Assembly (NCBI GenBank): GCA_039188505.1
Contig: JBCCZC010000251.1
Coordinates: forward strand, 1 to 8,235
Direction of reading: 5' to 3'
Source of the DNA: JBCCZC01 sp039188505
GTDB lineage: Bacteria; Pseudomonadota; Gammaproteobacteria; Xanthomonadales; SZUA-38
DNA length: 8,235 bases
Below are positions 7,267 to 8,235 of this stretch, piece after piece. How positions within the stretch are numbered: the first letter of the stretch is position 1; every line of letters begins with the position of its first letter. The notes under the pieces were generated by a model, which was given only the letters and a program-made list of their open reading frames with translations, ran no database searches and had not been told where the DNA came from. A program made the translations under genes and the position numbers.

Positions 7267-7749
7267 TCAGCGGATGATGAAGAGCGGCTGCTCGAACTCG
7301 ACGGGCTGGGCGTTGTCGACCAGCACGGCGACGATCTTGCCGTCGACGTCCGATTCGATCTGGTTGAACATCTTCATCGCTTCGATGATGCACACCGTGT
7401 CGCCGGCCTTGACCTCCTGGCCGATTCGCACGAACGGCTCGGAGTCGGGATTCGGCGCGTTGTAGAAGGTGCCCACCATCGGAGAACGGACCACGTACCC
7501 GTCCGGTGCGTCGTCCTCGCCGGCGTCCCCCGCGCTCGACGCGTCGGGTTCGACCGGTGCGGCCGGGGCGGCGCCAGGCGCCGGCGCGTAGTGCATTGGC
7601 GCAACGGCCGGCGGCGGCGCCGGATAGCCCACATCGCCACTCGGAAAGCGACTCAGGCGAATCGCTTCGTCGTTCTCCTGGATTTCGATTTCGGCCAGAT
7701 CTGATGCTTCGAGAATCTCGACCAGCTTCTTGATCTTTCTGAGGTCCAT
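7267..7749 (-). CDS. accB: Biotin carboxyl carrier protein of acetyl-CoA carboxylase
   Basis: Carries the biotin that AccC carboxylates and from which the carboxyltransferase (AccA/AccD, not in this window) moves CO2 to acetyl-CoA, making malonyl-CoA. The 160-residue length is typical. Order of parts: an N-terminal helical region (1-33, MDLRKIKKLVEILEASDLAE); a Pro/Ala-rich flexible linker (about 43-82); then the biotinyl domain (85-160). The biotin attachment motif EAMKM is at 123-127, with Lys126 as the biotinylated residue. The MVGTFYNAPNPDSEPF segment at 91-106 is the 'thumb' insertion typical of AccB as opposed to lipoyl domains. The ATG start has an AGGGG ribosome-binding site (7757-7761) 7 nt upstream. 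It lies 14 bp after aroQ and 19 bp before accC, the usual accBC operon arrangement. Confidence 0.98.
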   Translation of the reverse strand: MDLRKIKKLVEILEASDLAEIEIQENDEAIRLSRFPSGDVGYPAPPPAVAPMHYAPAPGAAPAAPVEPDASSAGDAGEDDAPDGYVVRSPMVGTFYNAPNPDSEPFVRIGQEVKAGDTVCIIEAMKMFNQIESDVDGKIVAVLVDNAQPVEFEQPLFIIR

Positions 7750-7763
7750 GCCACGTCCCCTAC

Positions 7764-8204
7764 TTATGATTTTCCGAGCCCTGCAGCGGCGTCGACCGCG
7801 AGGCGATAGCTGTCGGGCCCCAACCCGCAGATCACGCCCCGCGCCACGTCGGACAGCAGGCTCGTGTGGCGAAACGATTCGCGCGAATGAATGTTGCTGA
7901 GGTGTACCTCGATGAACGGTATCCCTACGCCCGTCAGGGCATCGCGCAGGCTCACCGACGTGTGGGTCAAGCCGCCCGGGTTGATCACGATCGCATTCGT
8001 CCCGTCGTCGCGGGCTGCGTGAATACGATCGATGAGCGCTCCCTCGTGATTGCTCTGAAAGTGGACCAGTTCGGCATGGAGACCCGCTGCCTGGGTCTCG
8101 AGTGACGCCATGATCTCAGCCAGCGTCCGTGAGCCATATTGGTCGGGCTCACGGGTTCCCAGCAGGTTGAGATTGGGTCCGTTCAGAACGAGGATCCGCG
8201 GCAC
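7764..8204 (-). CDS. aroQ: 3-dehydroquinate dehydratase, type II
   Basis: Cytoplasmic shikimate-pathway enzyme that dehydrates 3-dehydroquinate to 3-dehydroshikimate. The 146-residue length is normal for the small dodecameric type II family, which is unrelated to the type I enzyme AroD. Family signatures seen: LNGPNLNLLGTREP at residues 7-20, with Asn12, Arg18 and the catalytic Tyr23 of the flexible lid; the INPGGLTHTS block at 74-83 with Asn75 and His81; the EVHLSN block at 99-104 with catalytic His101; and Arg112. The start codon is GTG. It is favoured because the protein begins exactly where the family does (MPRILVLNGPN) and because an AGGGG ribosome-binding site lies 7 nt upstream. The gene ends 14 bp before accB, so it probably heads the aroQ-accB-accC operon. 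Any promoter lies at or beyond the window edge. Confidence 0.98.
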   Translation of the reverse strand: MPRILVLNGPNLNLLGTREPDQYGSRTLAEIMASLETQAAGLHAELVHFQSNHEGALIDRIHAARDDGTNAIVINPGGLTHTSVSLRDALTGVGIPFIEVHLSNIHSRESFRHTSLLSDVARGVICGLGPDSYRLAVDAAAGLGKS

Positions 8205-8211
8205 GCGGCTG

Positions 8212-8216
8212 CCCCT
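8212..8216 (-). promoter_or_regulatory. Ribosome-binding site of aroQ
   Basis: AGGGG on the minus strand, 7 nt before the GTG start codon of aroQ. It supports the GTG as the true start. Only about 20 bases remain upstream in the window, too few to judge a promoter. Confidence 0.75.
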
Positions 8217-8235
8217 ATCGTCGAAAGGTCGCCAG

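Overview
The window is GC-rich bacterial chromosome that reads like a gammaproteobacterium. The pairing aroQ-accB-accC with prmA and a zinc-ribbon/DUF3426 membrane protein is a gene neighbourhood known from gammaproteobacteria, especially high-GC groups such as the Xanthomonadales/Chromatiales. The genus cannot be named from the sequence. All ten genes I support lie on the minus strand, so transcription runs from high to low coordinates.

Layout in transcription order. (1) Positions 8204-5901 form a housekeeping block: aroQ (type II 3-dehydroquinate dehydratase), accB (biotin carboxyl carrier protein) and accC (biotin carboxylase), with 14- and 19-bp gaps and good ribosome-binding sites. (2) Positions 5900-5645 are a 256-bp gene-free, hairpin-rich gap with a terminator-like hairpin just after accC. 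(3) Positions 5644-2575 hold five poorly characterised genes: a secreted Sel1-repeat protein, a six-helix membrane protein, a secreted six-blade kelch-like beta-propeller, and two small two-helix membrane proteins. The first four are tightly packed (17-bp overlap, 2-bp gap, 4-bp ATGA overlap). (4) Positions 2518-267 hold prmA (ribosomal protein L11 methyltransferase) and, 2 bp later, a zinc-ribbon/DUF3426 single-pass membrane protein with a 27-residue tandem repeat in its cytoplasmic linker. (5) Positions 266-1 contain no convincing gene but a run of hairpins, the strongest starting only 4 nt after the last stop codon.

How the genes work together. AroQ serves the shikimate pathway. AccB and AccC are two of the subunits of acetyl-CoA carboxylase, which makes malonyl-CoA for fatty acid synthesis. 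PrmA trimethylates ribosomal protein L11. The five genes between accC and prmA are all predicted to be exported or membrane-bound, so they look like an envelope-related module placed inside a conserved housekeeping neighbourhood; their function is unknown. I saw no mobile element, CRISPR array, tRNA or rRNA. The points most worth a second look are the five-gene insert, the WDD repeat array and the two structured intergenic regions.
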